Source: 66-474 sp044464225 (GTDB lineage Bacteria > Pseudomonadota > Gammaproteobacteria > Xanthomonadales > Rhodanobacteraceae). Taken from it: a stretch of DNA of 64,000 bases. The notes beneath the pieces were generated by a model. It was given only the letters and a program-made list of their open reading frames with translations, was not told where the DNA came from and did not search any database. The stretch covers positions 62,001 to 126,000 of the forward strand of contig JBIQLN010000008.1 of NCBI GenBank assembly GCA_044464225.1, in the 5' to 3' direction. This document shows, one piece after another, positions 41,035 to 49,540 of the stretch (position 1 is the first letter of the stretch; every line of letters begins with the position of its first letter). A program made the position numbers and the translations under genes.

Positions 41035-41694
41035 TCACCGCTTGCGGGCCAGGGTGAGGCCATCGCCGATCGGCAGCAGCGCCATGTCGACGCGTTCGTC
41101 GCGGTGCAGCTTGTCGTTCAAGGCCTGCAGTGCGCGGGTGTCGTCGTCCTGCGCGGGCCGTGCGACGTCGCCCCCCCACAAGGTGTTGTCGATCGCGATC
41201 AGGCCGCCCGCGCGGACCAGTTGCAGGCAGCGTTCGTAATAGGTGTCGTAGCTGGTCTTGTCGGCATCGATGAAGGCGAAGTCGTAACGCTCGGACTCTC
41301 CGGCGGCGATGCGTGCATCCAGCGTCCCGGTGGCGGGTGCGATCACCAGTTCGATCTTGCCCGCGACGCCGGCACGTTGCCAGTAGGGCTTGCCTGTCTC
41401 GGTGTATTCCGCGCTGATGTCGCATGCCAGCACCCTGCCGTCGGAGGGCAGTGCCAGCGCGACGGTGAGTGCGCTGTAACCGGTGAAGGTGCCGATCTCG
41501 ATGGTGCGGCGTGCGCCGATCAGTTTGACCAGCAGCGCCATGAGCTGACCCTGCTCGGGCGAGATCTGCATGTTGGCGCGCGGGTGATCGGCCGTCGCCT
41601 TGCGCAGAGCTGCCTGTTCGGGATGCTCGCGCAAGCTGTGGGCGAGGAGGTAGTCGTATACGGTGTCATCGAGATTGAGGGTGCGGCGGGACAT
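41035..41694 (-). CDS. SAM-dependent O-methyltransferase (CCoAOMT/COMT type)
   Basis: A 219-residue class I methyltransferase of the cation-dependent catechol/caffeoyl-CoA family. SAM motif I is 'RRTIEIGTFTGYSALTVALA'; the metal site Asp is in 'FDFAFIDADKTSYDTYYERC'-like 'YDFAFIDADKTSYDTY', with 'AIDNTLWGGDVARPAQ' after it. Start ATG 41694 gives the normal N-terminus 'SRRTLNLDDTVYDYLLAHS'. It is divergent from the asnB leader region, so the 379-bp gap contains promoters for both. Substrate unknown. Confidence 0.88.
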   Translation of the reverse strand: MSRRTLNLDDTVYDYLLAHSLREHPEQAALRKATADHPRANMQISPEQGQLMALLVKLIGARRTIEIGTFTGYSALTVALALPSDGRVLACDISAEYTETGKPYWQRAGVAGKIELVIAPATGTLDARIAAGESERYDFAFIDADKTSYDTYYERCLQLVRAGGLIAIDNTLWGGDVARPAQDDDTRALQALNDKLHRDERVDMALLPIGDGLTLARKR

Positions 41695-41854
41695 GGGGCT
41701 TTCCTTGTGCCTCGAAGGCTCAATGTTCGCACTTTCCGGCCGACAAGATCGGGGAAGGCACTTGCACCTGTCTCCGGAATCTGGAAAAGTTGCCGCCATG
41801 TCACCGTTTGCCGCCAGGCTTTTTCGTGTCCGCGCATTGAATGCGCCGGGCACC

Positions 41855-41917
41855 ATGGCGGCCGTCGAAAACAATCGCGCGGACAATCATGCCAACCGAT
41901 GGCGGGCCCGCGCGTAG
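41855..41917 (+). CDS. Putative Asn-rich leader peptide upstream of asnB
   Basis: Reading from ATG 41855 gives a 20-residue peptide, M-A-A-V-E-N-N-R-A-D-N-H-A-N-R-W and four more residues, ending in TAG (41915-41917). Four Asn codons fall within 27 nt (41870-41896). An in-frame ATG at 41798 would give a 39-residue version with a fifth Asn. The ribosome site is weak for either start, which lowers confidence. The peptide lies between its candidate regulated gene (asnB, 42074) and nothing else on this strand, and is followed at once by a terminator, the classical layout of attenuation leaders such as HisL. No promoter was pinned down. Confidence 0.5.
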   Translation: MAAVENNRADNHANRWRARA

Positions 41918-41976
41918 CTGCAAGCTCCAATGAAGGACACACGCCGAGGCCCGCCAAAAGCGGGCCTCTTGTTTTT
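41901..41976 (+). terminator. Candidate transcription attenuator before asnB
   Basis: GAGGCCCGC (41946-41954) and GCGGGCCTC (41960-41968) form a perfect 9-bp stem followed by TTGTTTTT: an intrinsic terminator with no other gene on this strand to terminate. Inside the leader's last codons GGCGGGCC (41901-41908) is the exact complement of GGCCCGCC (41948-41955), so it could pair with the terminator's 5' arm and act as antiterminator. A ribosome paused at the first three of the clustered Asn codons would leave 41901-41908 free; one at the stop codon would cover it. Confidence 0.6.
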
Positions 41977-42073
41977 CGCGTGGACGATTTCTCGCGCGAT
42001 GCCATCCGCGCGAAGCAGAGCCCATCACCAACGCCGACTTTCAACTACAGACGCTTGGAAAAGGATCCACATC

Positions 42074-43750
42074 ATGTGCTCGATCTTCGGAATGTTCGAC
42101 CTGCAACCGGGTGACGACGCTGCCGCATTGCGCCGGCAGGCGCTGGAGCTGTCGCGGCGCCAGCGACACCGCGGCCCCGACTGGAGCGGCGTATTTGTCG
42201 ACGACAAGGTGATCCTGGTCCACGAGCGCCTAGCCATCGTGGACCCGGCGTCGGGCGCGCAGCCGCTGCGTTCGCGCGACGGCACGTTGACGCTGGCCGT
42301 GAACGGCGAGATCTACAACCATCGCGAATTACGGGCGGCCAGTGCCTACGATTTCACGACGGGTTCGGATTGCGAAGTGATCAATGCGCTGTATCGCGAT
42401 GGCGGCGCGGATTTCCTTGCGAAGCTCAACGGCATCTTCGCGTTCGCGCTGTGGGACGCTGCGGCGCAGCGCTATTGGATCGCGCGCGACCCGATCGGCG
42501 TGATTCCGCTGTACTGGGGCCACGACGTGCAGGGCAGGTTGTGCGTGGCTTCGGAGATGAAGGCACTGGCAGACGTGTGCGCGGACGTGGCCGCGTTTCC
42601 ACCCGGCCATGTTTACGACAGCGCCAGCGGCGAGTTGCACCGTTATTACCACAAACCCTGGCGTGACTACGCAGCGACGCGCGGTTGCGCGCCCGGCGGC
42701 CTGCGCTGCGCGCTCGAACAGGCCGTGCACCGCCAGTTGATGACGGACGTACCTTACGGCGTGTTGCTGTCGGGCGGGCTCGACTCTTCGCTGGTCGCGG
42801 CCTGTGCCGCCCGGTTTTCACGCGAGCGGATCGAGGATGGTGATCGCAGCGAAGCGTGGTGGCCGCGGTTGCATTCCTTTGCGATCGGCCTCGAGGGTTC
42901 GCCCGATCTTGCCGCGGCGCAGGTCGCCGCCGACGCGCTGGGTACCGTGCACCACGGTTTCGTCTATACGTTCCAGGAAGGACTGGACGCCGTGCCCGAG
43001 GTGATCCGGCATCTGGAAACCTACGACGTCACCACTATCCGCGCCGCCACGCCGATGTACCTGCTGGCGCGGCGGATCAAGGCCATGGGCGTGAAAATGG
43101 TGCTGTCGGGCGAGGGCTCTGACGAACTGTTCGGCGGCTATCTCTATTTCCACAAGGCGCCTTCGGCCGAGGCCTTCCACGAGGAAACCGTGCGCAAGCT
43201 CGATGCGCTGCACGCCTACGATTGCCTGCGGGCCAACAAGGCGATGATGGCGTGGGGCGTGGAGGCGCGCGTGCCGTTCCTCGATCTCGAATTCATCGAT
43301 GTCGCAATGGGCATGGATGCGGCGGCGAAAATGGTGGACAAGAGCGGGGCCGGCCGCGGACGCATCGAGAAACACGTGCTGCGCGAGGCGTTCGGAGGCG
43401 CGTTGCCGGAGGAAATCCTGTGGCGGCAGAAAGAACAGTTCAGCGACGGCGTCGGTTACGGCTGGATCGATGGACTGAAGGCGCACGCGGATGCCATGGT
43501 GAGCGATCGCGAATTCGCGGCGGCCGCGGCGCGCTTTCCCTTCAATACGCCCGCGACCAAGGAAGCGTATTTGTACCGGCGCATTTTCGAGCAGTTCTAT
43601 CCGGGCGAAGCCTGCGCCGCCACCGTACCGGGCGGCAAGTCGATCGCGTGTTCGTCGCCCGCTGCGCTGGCCTGGGACCCCGCCTTCGCAGCCATGGCCG
43701 ATCCATCGGGCCGGGCGGTGCGCGGCGTGCACGCGCAGGCGCTGGCTTGA
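42074..43750 (+). CDS. asnB: Asparagine synthase (glutamine-hydrolysing)
   Basis: A 558-residue enzyme making Asn from Asp, Gln and ATP. After Met removal Cys2 is the glutaminase nucleophile ('MCSIFGMFDL'); 'RHRGPDWSGVF' and 'AVNGEIYNHRELR' complete the Gln pocket. The synthetase domain has the PP-loop 'GVLLSGGLDSSLVAA' and 'MVLSGEGSDELFGGYLYFHK'. Length matches E. coli AsnB. The start ATG 42074 is fixed by the Cys2 rule; the frame extending upstream runs through the terminator hairpin. Regulation by attenuation at 41855-41976 is proposed. Confidence 0.95.
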   Translation: MCSIFGMFDLQPGDDAAALRRQALELSRRQRHRGPDWSGVFVDDKVILVHERLAIVDPASGAQPLRSRDGTLTLAVNGEIYNHRELRAASAYDFTTGSDCEVINALYRDGGADFLAKLNGIFAFALWDAAAQRYWIARDPIGVIPLYWGHDVQGRLCVASEMKALADVCADVAAFPPGHVYDSASGELHRYYHKPWRDYAATRGCAPGGLRCALEQAVHRQLMTDVPYGVLLSGGLDSSLVAACAARFSRERIEDGDRSEAWWPRLHSFAIGLEGSPDLAAAQVAADALGTVHHGFVYTFQEGLDAVPEVIRHLETYDVTTIRAATPMYLLARRIKAMGVKMVLSGEGSDELFGGYLYFHKAPSAEAFHEETVRKLDALHAYDCLRANKAMMAWGVEARVPFLDLEFIDVAMGMDAAAKMVDKSGAGRGRIEKHVLREAFGGALPEEILWRQKEQFSDGVGYGWIDGLKAHADAMVSDREFAAAAARFPFNTPATKEAYLYRRIFEQFYPGEACAATVPGGKSIACSSPAALAWDPAFAAMADPSGRAVRGVHAQALA

Positions 43751-43777
43751 ACGGAATCGTCTGCACCCATCGACGCG

Positions 43778-44152
43778 CTACTCGCACCAGCGGGCGGCTG
43801 CCGCGGCAGTATTTTCCGGGCTGGTGTTGAATGCGATGGCGGTGTCCGGCGCCGCCCTGTGGATGGCGTTGACCAGCGCCTCGAACAGAAGCAGGCTTTT
43901 TGGCGGAATGCGAATACCGCCGCCAATCACGACGCAATCGAAATGCCGGCCGGACAGTGCCCGCTCCACGGTTTCGGGGGCGGATGCGTCCGGCCGGACC
44001 ACACACAGTTCCGCGTCCCAGCCGCGCGCCTTCATGTCGTTCATGGCGAACTCGATGCCCGCCTGGATCTTTTCCGCGGTCAATCCGGGCGGCAGCGCCG
44101 GATCGCTGAAGTCGACGGATTCGGGGTCCTCTCCAATGAACAATACGCGCAC
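43778..44152 (-). CDS. Hypothetical protein, 124 residues
   Basis: A soluble alpha/beta-looking protein beginning at GTG 44152 (ribosome site GGGGAG): 'VRVLFIGEDPESVDFSDPAL', then 'HFDCVVIGGGIRIPPKSLLL' and 'AIAFNTSPENTAAAAARW'. The alternating hydrophobic strands suggest a Rossmann-like or response-regulator-like fold, but no catalytic motif is obvious. I do not recognise a named family. It is convergent with asnB, 27 bp from its stop, and a divergent methyltransferase gene follows. The longer upstream frame has poor character and was not used. Confidence 0.7.
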   Translation of the reverse strand: MRVLFIGEDPESVDFSDPALPPGLTAEKIQAGIEFAMNDMKARGWDAELCVVRPDASAPETVERALSGRHFDCVVIGGGIRIPPKSLLLFEALVNAIHRAAPDTAIAFNTSPENTAAAAARWCE

Positions 44153-44349
44153 GGTTTTCTCCCCGGTGATCACGGCTCGCTGCAAGAACGGCGCGAGCGA
44201 CGGCTCGTCAGCCCGATCATTCGATTCTCCGTACACATCCGCGGAATCACAAATCGGGCGAAGCGGCCCGGGTGATCCTGTGATCTGCATTCACGGCGGC
44301 ATTACGTGCAGCGCGCTAGATTCCGGCGTTTTCAAACGAGGGCGCGTCG

Positions 44350-45189
44350 ATGATCGCGAAGCTCGGGAGTGCCATGGGCGGGTGCGTGATGCTTGCGGCG
44401 CTGGTATTCGCAGGCACCGTTTCCGCGGCGGAGCAGGCGGGGCCAATCGCACCCGGCGACGCCGCGGCGATGCTCAAGGAAGCCGTGGCGGGCTCGTGGC
44501 GATCGCCTGCCAACAAGGCGCGCGACCCATACCGGCACCCGATCCAGACGCTGGAATTTTTCGGGATCAAGCCGGACATGACCGTGATCGAACTCGCGCC
44601 GGGCGGCGGCTGGTACACCGAAATCCTGGCGCCGTTCCTGTACGCGCACGGAAAATTGATCGAAGCGGCGCCGCCATCGCGCGGCAACGCACCGGGTCAC
44701 TTCGAGCAGAAGTTGAAGGCCGACCCCAAGGTCTATGGCCACATCGCGAAAGTGGTGCCTTTCGCGCCGCCGGAGCACATGGACATGGGACCGGACGGAT
44801 CGGCCGACATGGTGTTGACGTTCCGCAATACCCATGACTGGTTGAACCGCAGCCCCGCGACCCTGGATGCGGTATTCAAGGCCGCGTACAAAGTGTTGAA
44901 ACCGGGCGGCGTGTTCGGCGTCACCGATCATCGCGGCAAGCCGTTCGCGGATGCCACCGAAAGCTCGAGAACGCTGCATCGCATTCCCGAGGATTACATG
45001 ATCGAGGCGGGCCTGCGTGCCGGGTTCCGCCTCGCAGGCGCTTCGGAAATCAATGCCAACCCGAAGGATCCAGAGGACGTCAACGTGCACCGCCTGCCAC
45101 CGGATCTGGCCGGTCCGGACGCGGAACACGCGAAGATGAAAGCGATTGGCGAATCGGACCGGATGACGCTGAAGTTCGTGAAGCCTTGA
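44350..45189 (+). CDS. Exported class I SAM-dependent methyltransferase-like protein
   Basis: A 279-residue protein with a cleavable signal peptide (about 1-26, 'MLAALVFAGTVSAAEQ'), followed by a methyltransferase fold: motif I 'MTVIELAPGGGWYTEILAPF', motif IV region 'DMVLTFRNTHDWLNRS' and 'YKVLKPGGVFGVTDHRGK'. Proteins of this kind are widespread in proteobacteria although SAM is not expected in the periplasm, so the role is unknown; it may not be an active methyltransferase. It is followed 68 bp later by an FMN reductase gene. Confidence 0.82.
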   Translation: MIAKLGSAMGGCVMLAALVFAGTVSAAEQAGPIAPGDAAAMLKEAVAGSWRSPANKARDPYRHPIQTLEFFGIKPDMTVIELAPGGGWYTEILAPFLYAHGKLIEAAPPSRGNAPGHFEQKLKADPKVYGHIAKVVPFAPPEHMDMGPDGSADMVLTFRNTHDWLNRSPATLDAVFKAAYKVLKPGGVFGVTDHRGKPFADATESSRTLHRIPEDYMIEAGLRAGFRLAGASEINANPKDPEDVNVHRLPPDLAGPDAEHAKMKAIGESDRMTLKFVKP

Positions 45190-45257
45190 GCGAAGCGGTC
45201 TTCGTGGCGCACGCCGGCACCTCCCGGCGCGATTGTTTTGACTGTCGAGGAATTGAA

Positions 45258-45815
45258 ATGAGCAAGGAACGTCCCGTCATCGCGGTGCTGGTCGGCAGCC
45301 TGCGCAAGGATTCATTCAACAAGCAACTGGCGCGCGCGCTGGAGAAGGTCGCCGGCGACCGTGCGGAATTCCACCGCATCCGCATCGACGACCAGCCACT
45401 CTACAACCAGGATTTCGATGGCGATTATCCACCGGCTTGCAAGCGGTTGAAGGACGACATCAACGCCTGCGAGGCGGTGCTTTTCGTGACGCCCGAATAC
45501 AACCGCTCGGTTCCGGGCGTGCTGAAGAACGCCATCGACATCGCCTCGCGGCCGTACGGTTACAGCGCATTTTCAGGCAAGCCGGGCGCGGTGATCGGCA
45601 CGTCAGCCGGCGCCATGTCGACCGCACTGGCGCAACAGCATCTGCGCAACATCTGCGTGTTCCTGGATATTCCGCTGCTGCAGCAACCGGAAGCGTTCGT
45701 CCGCTACAAGGAAGGCCTGTTCGCGGACGACGGCAGCGTCACCGATGACAGCGTCGCGAAGTTCCTCGGCAACTTCGTGGACAAGTACCTGGAGTGGGTG
45801 AGCAGGTTCGCCTAG
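45258..45815 (+). CDS. NADPH-dependent FMN reductase family protein
   Basis: A 185-residue flavodoxin-fold oxidoreductase: FMN phosphate loop 'VLVGSLRKDSFNKQLARA', then 'AVLFVTPEYNRSVPGVLKNA' and 'GTSAGAMSTALAQQHLRNI'. This matches ChrR/YieF-type quinone or chromate reductases that protect against oxidative stress. The start ATG 45258 has GAGGAA 7 nt upstream. After it comes a 280-bp gap filled mostly by a dispersed repeat. Confidence 0.92.
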   Translation: MSKERPVIAVLVGSLRKDSFNKQLARALEKVAGDRAEFHRIRIDDQPLYNQDFDGDYPPACKRLKDDINACEAVLFVTPEYNRSVPGVLKNAIDIASRPYGYSAFSGKPGAVIGTSAGAMSTALAQQHLRNICVFLDIPLLQQPEAFVRYKEGLFADDGSVTDDSVAKFLGNFVDKYLEWVSRFA

Positions 45816-45850
45816 CCGATGCCTTGAATTGCATCGGCTCTGAATCTGCG

Positions 45851-45940
45851 ACGTGGCGCGCAAGGAGCGCCGCCCGAACGCCGAAGGCGGCCCTGAGCCG
45901 CGCAGCGCGAAGGGTGGGCGCCAAGGATGGCGCGAATAGC
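45851..45940. repeat. Dispersed intergenic repeat, copy B
   Basis: On the complementary strand this stretch contains ATTCGCGCCATCC, TGGCGCCCACCCTTCGC and GCGCGGCTCAGGGCCGCC, shared with 17872-17945. It fills the gap between the FMN reductase and a membrane protein gene; the flanking bases to about 46030 are GC-rich and not recognisably coding. Confidence 0.7.
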
Positions 45941-46095
45941 GCGCGAGGCAGGGTGCCGAGGACAGGGTTGCTTGGCGAGCGGCGAGCGCCCGACGCGCGA
46001 GCCTGGCAGCAAGCGGTTCGTCACGTGAGCGGGCATTCATCGATTCTGATCGCCATGCCGGACGCGCGCAGCGCGATCCGGAATCGGTACAGCCT

Positions 46096-46503
46096 TCAAT
46101 GCCCGACGGTGGCGTCGCTTTCCGCGTCCGAGCCACGCCGGCGCCGGTGGCGCTGCGGAAACAGCGTGAACAGGCCGCCCAGGATCACGAACAGCGGCCA
46201 CCAGGTGCCCCAGTCGAGCTGGAACAGGAACAATACGCCCACCAGCACGACGGCCGCGGCGGACAACATCGAGTACAGTACCTCGGCATCGATTTTCCCG
46301 ACCGCGCGATGGCGTTCCCAGGCGTGACCCAAGGGCACGAACGCCGCCAGCAGGATGATTACCGCCCACCAGTTGCCGCGGTCGAGGAACGCAAGGTCGT
46401 AACCGAGGTTGTTGGCCAGGAGCAGCAGGCCGATCGCGATGATTGCGACAGCCGGGAAGATGCGCCACTGGCGCGCCGCAGGTCGGGTGGTTTCGGTGGT
46501 CAC
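46096..46503 (-). CDS. Small LiaI/DUF5668-like membrane protein
   Basis: A 135-residue protein with about four hydrophobic segments: 'IFPAVAIIAIGLLLLANNLG', 'WWAVIILLAAFVPLGHAWER', 'LYSMLSAAAVVLVGVLFLFQ' and 'TWWPLFVILGGLFTLF', ending in a basic tail. The paired 'W-P/A-x-I-x-x-x-G' pattern is that of LiaI/LiaF-type transmembrane regions, often linked to envelope stress. The GTG start at 46503 has GGAGGTG upstream. Divergent from prfB. Function not known. Confidence 0.78.
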   Translation of the reverse strand: MTTETTRPAARQWRIFPAVAIIAIGLLLLANNLGYDLAFLDRGNWWAVIILLAAFVPLGHAWERHRAVGKIDAEVLYSMLSAAAVVLVGVLFLFQLDWGTWWPLFVILGGLFTLFPQRHRRRRGSDAESDATVGH

Positions 46504-46609
46504 GGGGCACCTCCGTCGGATGGTGGCCCCAATCTAGGCTGGGCCCGGCCGCATGGCCAGTGACAGCTGTCAGCAGCCGGCGCTGACGCATGCGGCCGCC
46601 CCGAGGCTT

Positions 46610-46618
46610 TGCTAACAT
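46610..46618 (+). promoter_or_regulatory. Extended -10 element of the prfB promoter
   Basis: TGCTAACAT, identical to the element before carA, lies 27 bp upstream of the prfB start. Confidence 0.5.
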
Positions 46619-46645
46619 TTGCGGTCTTTCGCAGTCACCACCGCC

Positions 46646-47771
46646 ATGCTCGAAACCAATCCGATCCGCGCCCGAATCGCGGACCTGCGCGAACGCGTCG
46701 AATCGCTTAGGGGGTATCTTTGACTACCCGGTCAAGCGCGAACGTCTGGAAGAAGTAACCCGCGAACTGGAAAGCCCGAACGTCTGGGACGATCCCCAGC
46801 GCGCGCAGGACCTGGGCCGCGAACGCGCCCGCCTTGCCGATTTCGTGGAAGGTCTGGACGGTATCAGCCACGGGCTCGATGACGCGGGCGAGCTGCTGGA
46901 GCTGTCCGCCGACGAAGGCGACGATGCCTCCATCGAATCCATCGCGCGCGACGTGGACCGGCTGGAAACCCGCATTGGCAAGCTGGAGTTCCAGCGCATG
47001 TTCGCGGGTGAAATGGACCCGTCCAACGCTTTCGTAGACATCCAGGCGGGTGCCGGCGGTACGGAAGCGCAGGACTGGGCCGAGATGCTGCTGCGCATGT
47101 ACCTGCGCTGGGCCGAAGACAAGGGCTGGCAAACCGAATTGCTGGAAGCCAGCGAGGGCGAAGTCGCGGGCATCAAGTCGGCAAGCTTTCGCGTGGCCGG
47201 CGATTACGCCTACGGCTGGCTGAAGACCGAAATCGGCGTGCATCGGCTGGTGCGGAAATCGCCATTCGATTCGGACAACCGTCGCCACACGTCGTTCGCC
47301 TCCGTATTCGTATCGCCGGAAGTCGACGACGACATCGACATCGAAATCAATCCGGCCGACCTGAAGACCGATGTGTACCGTTCGTCCGGGGCGGGTGGCC
47401 AGCACGTCAACAAGACCGAGTCGGCGGTGCGCATCACGCACGTGCCGTCGGGGATCGTGGTGGCGTGCCAGACCGAGCGTTCGCAACACGCCAACCGCGA
47501 TCGCGCGATGAAGATGCTGCGCGCCAAGCTGTATGAAATGGAAATCCAGAAGCGCAACGCCGAAAAGGCCGCGCTGGAAGCCACCAAATCCGACGTGGGC
47601 TGGGGCAGCCAGATCCGCAACTATGTACTGGACCAGTCGCGCATCAAGGACCTCCGCACGGGTATCGAGCGCACCGACACCCAGCGCGTGCTGGACGGTG
47701 ATCTCGATGAATTCATCGAAGCCAGTTTGAAGATGGGCCTTGAAGCCGGCGCCAAGCGCGCGGATGCGTAA
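46646..47771 (+). CDS. prfB: Peptide chain release factor 2, with programmed +1 frameshift
   Basis: The RF2 gene in two frames: codons 1-25 from ATG 46646 end at CTT followed by TGA (46721-46723); after skipping one base the second frame runs from GAC 46722 to 47771, giving 374 residues. RF2 recognises UGA and UAA; its own in-frame UGA makes synthesis self-limiting. The stop-recognition motif SPF ('VRKSPFDSDNRRHTSF') and the catalytic GGQ ('SSGAGGQHVNKTESAV') are both present. It precedes lysS as in E. coli. An alternative unshifted start upstream (46590) lacks a sensible N-terminus. Confidence 0.98.
46709..46724 (+). promoter_or_regulatory. prfB +1 frameshift signal
   Basis: AGGGGGTATCTTTGAC: an internal Shine-Dalgarno-like AGGGGG, 3 nt spacing, slippery CTT and the UGA stop followed by C. 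It is identical to the E. coli prfB site. Confidence 0.97.
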
Positions 47772-47784
47772 GTTATGCTCTTTG

Positions 47785-47897
47785 CCTTCTCCCGTCGGGA
47801 GAAGGTGGCGCGAAGCGCCGGATGAGGGTCCGGTTCGTGACGAGCGCTGCGAAATTTCCGAGCCCTCACCCCAACCCCTCTCCCGGCGGGAGAGGGG
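47785..47897. repeat. Composite palindromic repeat between prfB and lysS
   Basis: Two hairpins, CCTTCTCCC-GTC-GGGAGAAGG (47785-47805) and CCCCTCTCCC-GGC-GGGAGAGGGG (47875-47897), bracket a stretch containing GATGAGGG and CCCTCACC, so the whole 113 bp is an imperfect inverted repeat. Elements of this 'CCCTCTCCCGGCGGGAGAGG' type are frequent between genes in xanthomonads. It lies 15 bp before the lysS start and so is in the lysS leader or at the prfB mRNA end. Confidence 0.8.
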
Positions 47898-47912
47898 CGC
47901 AAGCACACAGAC

Positions 47913-49421
47913 ATGAACGAAATCGAAGCTCCGTCGCCGCTGGACGAAAACAAGCTCATCGCCGAACGTCGCGAGAAACTGCACGCGCTGCGCGGGCAAG
48001 GCGTTGCGTTTCCGAACGACTTTCGTCCGGATGCCTGCGCAGGTGACTTGCAGCAGGACACCGATGGTGTCGATGCCGAGGCATTGGCTGCGCAAGCGCG
48101 ACGGGTGAAGGTCGCCGGCCGCCTGCTCGGCAAGCGCGTGATGGGCAAGGCCAGTTTTGCGCGCATCCAGGACCGCACCGGCTCGATCCAGTTGTTCCTG
48201 CAGAAGGATGCGTTGGACGAAACCTACGACGCTTTCAAGGGGTGGGATGTCGGCGACATCGTGGGCGCCGAGGGCACCCTGATGCGCACCAAAACCGGGG
48301 AATTGTCGGTGAAGGTGGATGCACTGCGCCTGCTGACCAAATCCCTGCGCCCGCTGCCGGACAAGTGGCACGGCCTGGCCGACGTCGAACAGCGCTATCG
48401 CCAGCGTTACCTCGACCTGATCGTGACGCCGGAAGCCCGCGATACTTTCCAGAAGCGTTCACGCATCATCGGATTCATCCGGCAGTGGCTCGAAGCCGAG
48501 CCGCGGCGATTCATGGAAGTGGAAACCCCGATGATGCACGTGATTCCCGGTGGCGCCACCGCGCGGCCGTTCGTCACCCACCACAACGCGCTGGACATCG
48601 ACCTGTATCTGCGCGTGGCGCCCGAACTGTATCTGAAGCGTCTCGTGGTCGGCGGCTTCGAGCGTGTCTACGAAATCAACCGCAACTTCCGCAACGAGGG
48701 CGTGTCCACGCGGCACAACCCCGAGTTCACGATGCTGGAGTTGTACCAGGCCTATGTCAGCTACAACGAAATCATGGATCTCACCGAGGCGATGGTCCGC
48801 GAAACCGCGAAGGCCGTGATCGGCACCACCGACCTGAAGTGGGAAGGCCGCGACATCGACGTGGGCAAGGCGTTCCGGCGCTGGTCGCTGGCCGACGCGG
48901 TGCGTGAATACAATCCCGGGATCGGCGAGCATGAATTGCGCGACGTGGCCGCGTTGCGGGCACACTGCGCGCGGCTCAAGGTGCCGGTGAAGGACAGCTA
49001 CGGCTGGGGCAAGTTGTTGCTGGAGATTTTCGAAAAGACCGTCGAGCATGCGTTGGTGCAGCCGACCTTCATTACCCGCTATCCGACCGAGGTGTCGCCG
49101 CTGGCGCGCGCCAACGATCATGATCCGGAAGTCACCGACCGCTTCGAGCTGTTCATCGGCGGCAAGGAATTGGCCAATGGGTTTTCGGAGTTGAACGATC
49201 CGGAAGACCAGGCCGCGCGCTTTCGCGCGCAGGTCGAAGCGATGCAGCACGGCGACGACGAGGCCATGCACTTCGACGCCGATTACATCCGCGCACTCGA
49301 AGTGGGGCTGCCGCCGACGGGCGGCCTGGGCGTCGGCATCGACCGGTTGGTGATGCTGCTGACCGATTCGGCATCGATTCGTGACGTGCTGCTGTTTCCA
49401 TACATGCGGCCCGAAACCTGA
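47913..49421 (+). CDS. lysS: Lysyl-tRNA synthetase (class II)
   Basis: A 502-residue class II aminoacyl-tRNA synthetase. The anticodon-binding OB domain is at 60-150 ('VKVAGRLLGKRVMGKASFAR'); catalytic motif 1 lies in 'RSRIIGFIRQWLEAEPRRFM', motif 2 in 'YEINRNFRNEGVSTRHNPEF' and motif 3 in 'GLGVGIDRLVMLLTDS'. Length is normal. The start ATG 47913 has little ribosome site because the repeat lies directly upstream. No lysC-like aspartokinase or lysine riboswitch nearby. Confidence 0.98.
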   Translation: MNEIEAPSPLDENKLIAERREKLHALRGQGVAFPNDFRPDACAGDLQQDTDGVDAEALAAQARRVKVAGRLLGKRVMGKASFARIQDRTGSIQLFLQKDALDETYDAFKGWDVGDIVGAEGTLMRTKTGELSVKVDALRLLTKSLRPLPDKWHGLADVEQRYRQRYLDLIVTPEARDTFQKRSRIIGFIRQWLEAEPRRFMEVETPMMHVIPGGATARPFVTHHNALDIDLYLRVAPELYLKRLVVGGFERVYEINRNFRNEGVSTRHNPEFTMLELYQAYVSYNEIMDLTEAMVRETAKAVIGTTDLKWEGRDIDVGKAFRRWSLADAVREYNPGIGEHELRDVAALRAHCARLKVPVKDSYGWGKLLLEIFEKTVEHALVQPTFITRYPTEVSPLARANDHDPEVTDRFELFIGGKELANGFSELNDPEDQAARFRAQVEAMQHGDDEAMHFDADYIRALEVGLPPTGGLGVGIDRLVMLLTDSASIRDVLLFPYMRPET

Positions 49422-49540
49422 CTTTCCGGTGCGCATTTCCGCGCAGACGGGAATCGGGTGCCTCGCCACGCATGGGCACCGCATCCCGGTCGATCCACCT
49501 GCCCGGGGCGCCGGGCCCACCGCGACCCTGGAGCCATATC

